This document shows positions 63,850-64,000 of a stretch of 64,000 nucleotides of DNA, one piece after another; the first letter of the stretch is position 1, and each line of letters starts with the position of its first letter. The DNA is from Arabidopsis thaliana (Eukaryota > Streptophyta > Magnoliopsida > Brassicales > Brassicaceae): assembly GCF_000001735.4 (NCBI RefSeq), contig NC_003071.7, positions 19,505,443-19,569,442 on the forward strand, written 5' to 3'. Under the pieces are notes generated by a model. The model worked only from the letters and a program-made list of their open reading frames with translations. It was not told the DNA's origin and did no database searches. Made by a program: the position numbers and the translations under genes.

Positions 63850-64000
63850 GATCTGTAAACGCTATACGATGATGTTTGTAGAGTCTGAGTCATATGAGTG
63901 TTTCTTGTTGTTTTTGTTTTTTGTGATATATACCATAAAAGATGTCTTTGCGATCCAATGGTCTGGTCATTGTGGAGTAATAGACATGAACATGATATAC

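Overview
The window is nuclear DNA of a flowering plant. It has AT-rich intergenic DNA, many short GT-AG introns, plant-only families (ATL RING, RFI2, GH3, phi-class GST, PMEI, UXS) and a miR164 hairpin. Gene content and order match what I remember of the distal long arm of Arabidopsis thaliana chromosome 2, roughly At2g47540 to At2g47770. That placement is from memory, not from a database search. Every multi-exon CDS below was traced by hand and keeps one open frame across all its exons, except RPL18A (no ATG for its first exon) and the ATG18 remnant.

Layout. 0-7 kb: an Ole e 1-like secreted protein, pectin methylesterase PME20 with a SINE-like insert in intron 1, and RING-H2 protein ATL64. 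7-10 kb: gene-poor DNA with two tandem arrays. 10.4-13.3 kb: RPL18A (minus) and U1A (plus) share a promoter with site II and telo-box motifs. 15.3 kb: MIR164A. 16.4-22 kb: photolyase-like PHR2 converges on the vacuolar exchanger MHX. 22.5-23.4 kb: a non-autonomous Helitron. 24.4-33 kb: RPL7aA, SWI3A, a monoacylglycerol-lipase-like protein and SmD2. 33.3-36 kb: UDP-xylose synthase UXS4 with a U12-type AT-AC intron. 38.7-45.4 kb: PMEI6 and a DEVH helicase carrying CCCH fingers. 45.9-50.5 kb: a complex I subunit, RFI2 and a universal stress protein. 51.1-51.7 kb: a decayed C-terminal fragment of ATG18. 52.7-57.5 kb: GSTF8, tRNA-Gly(CCC) and GH3.9. 60.2-63.9 kb: ALG3 and TSPO.

How the genes relate. 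This is an ordinary eukaryotic gene neighbourhood, not an operon. Neighbours share promoters (RPL18A/U1A, helicase/NDUFS5) or 3' regions but not pathways. Loose themes are the cell wall (PME20, PMEI6, UXS4), RNA processing and translation (U1A, SmD2, RPL7aA, RPL18A, helicase), light signalling (RFI2, PHR2) and hormone or stress responses (GH3.9, GSTF8, TSPO, USP). Several genes have well-known paralogues in the same neighbourhood of chromosome 3, as expected of a block from the last Arabidopsis whole-genome duplication.

I found no clearly new biological system. The most notable points are the ATG18 pseudogene next to GSTF8, the RPL18A copy that has lost its start exon, the AT-AC intron of UXS4, the truncated flavin domain of PHR2, the MHX leader with a long uORF, five apparently identical 58-bp repeats, and an unexplained GC-richer island upstream of GH3.9.
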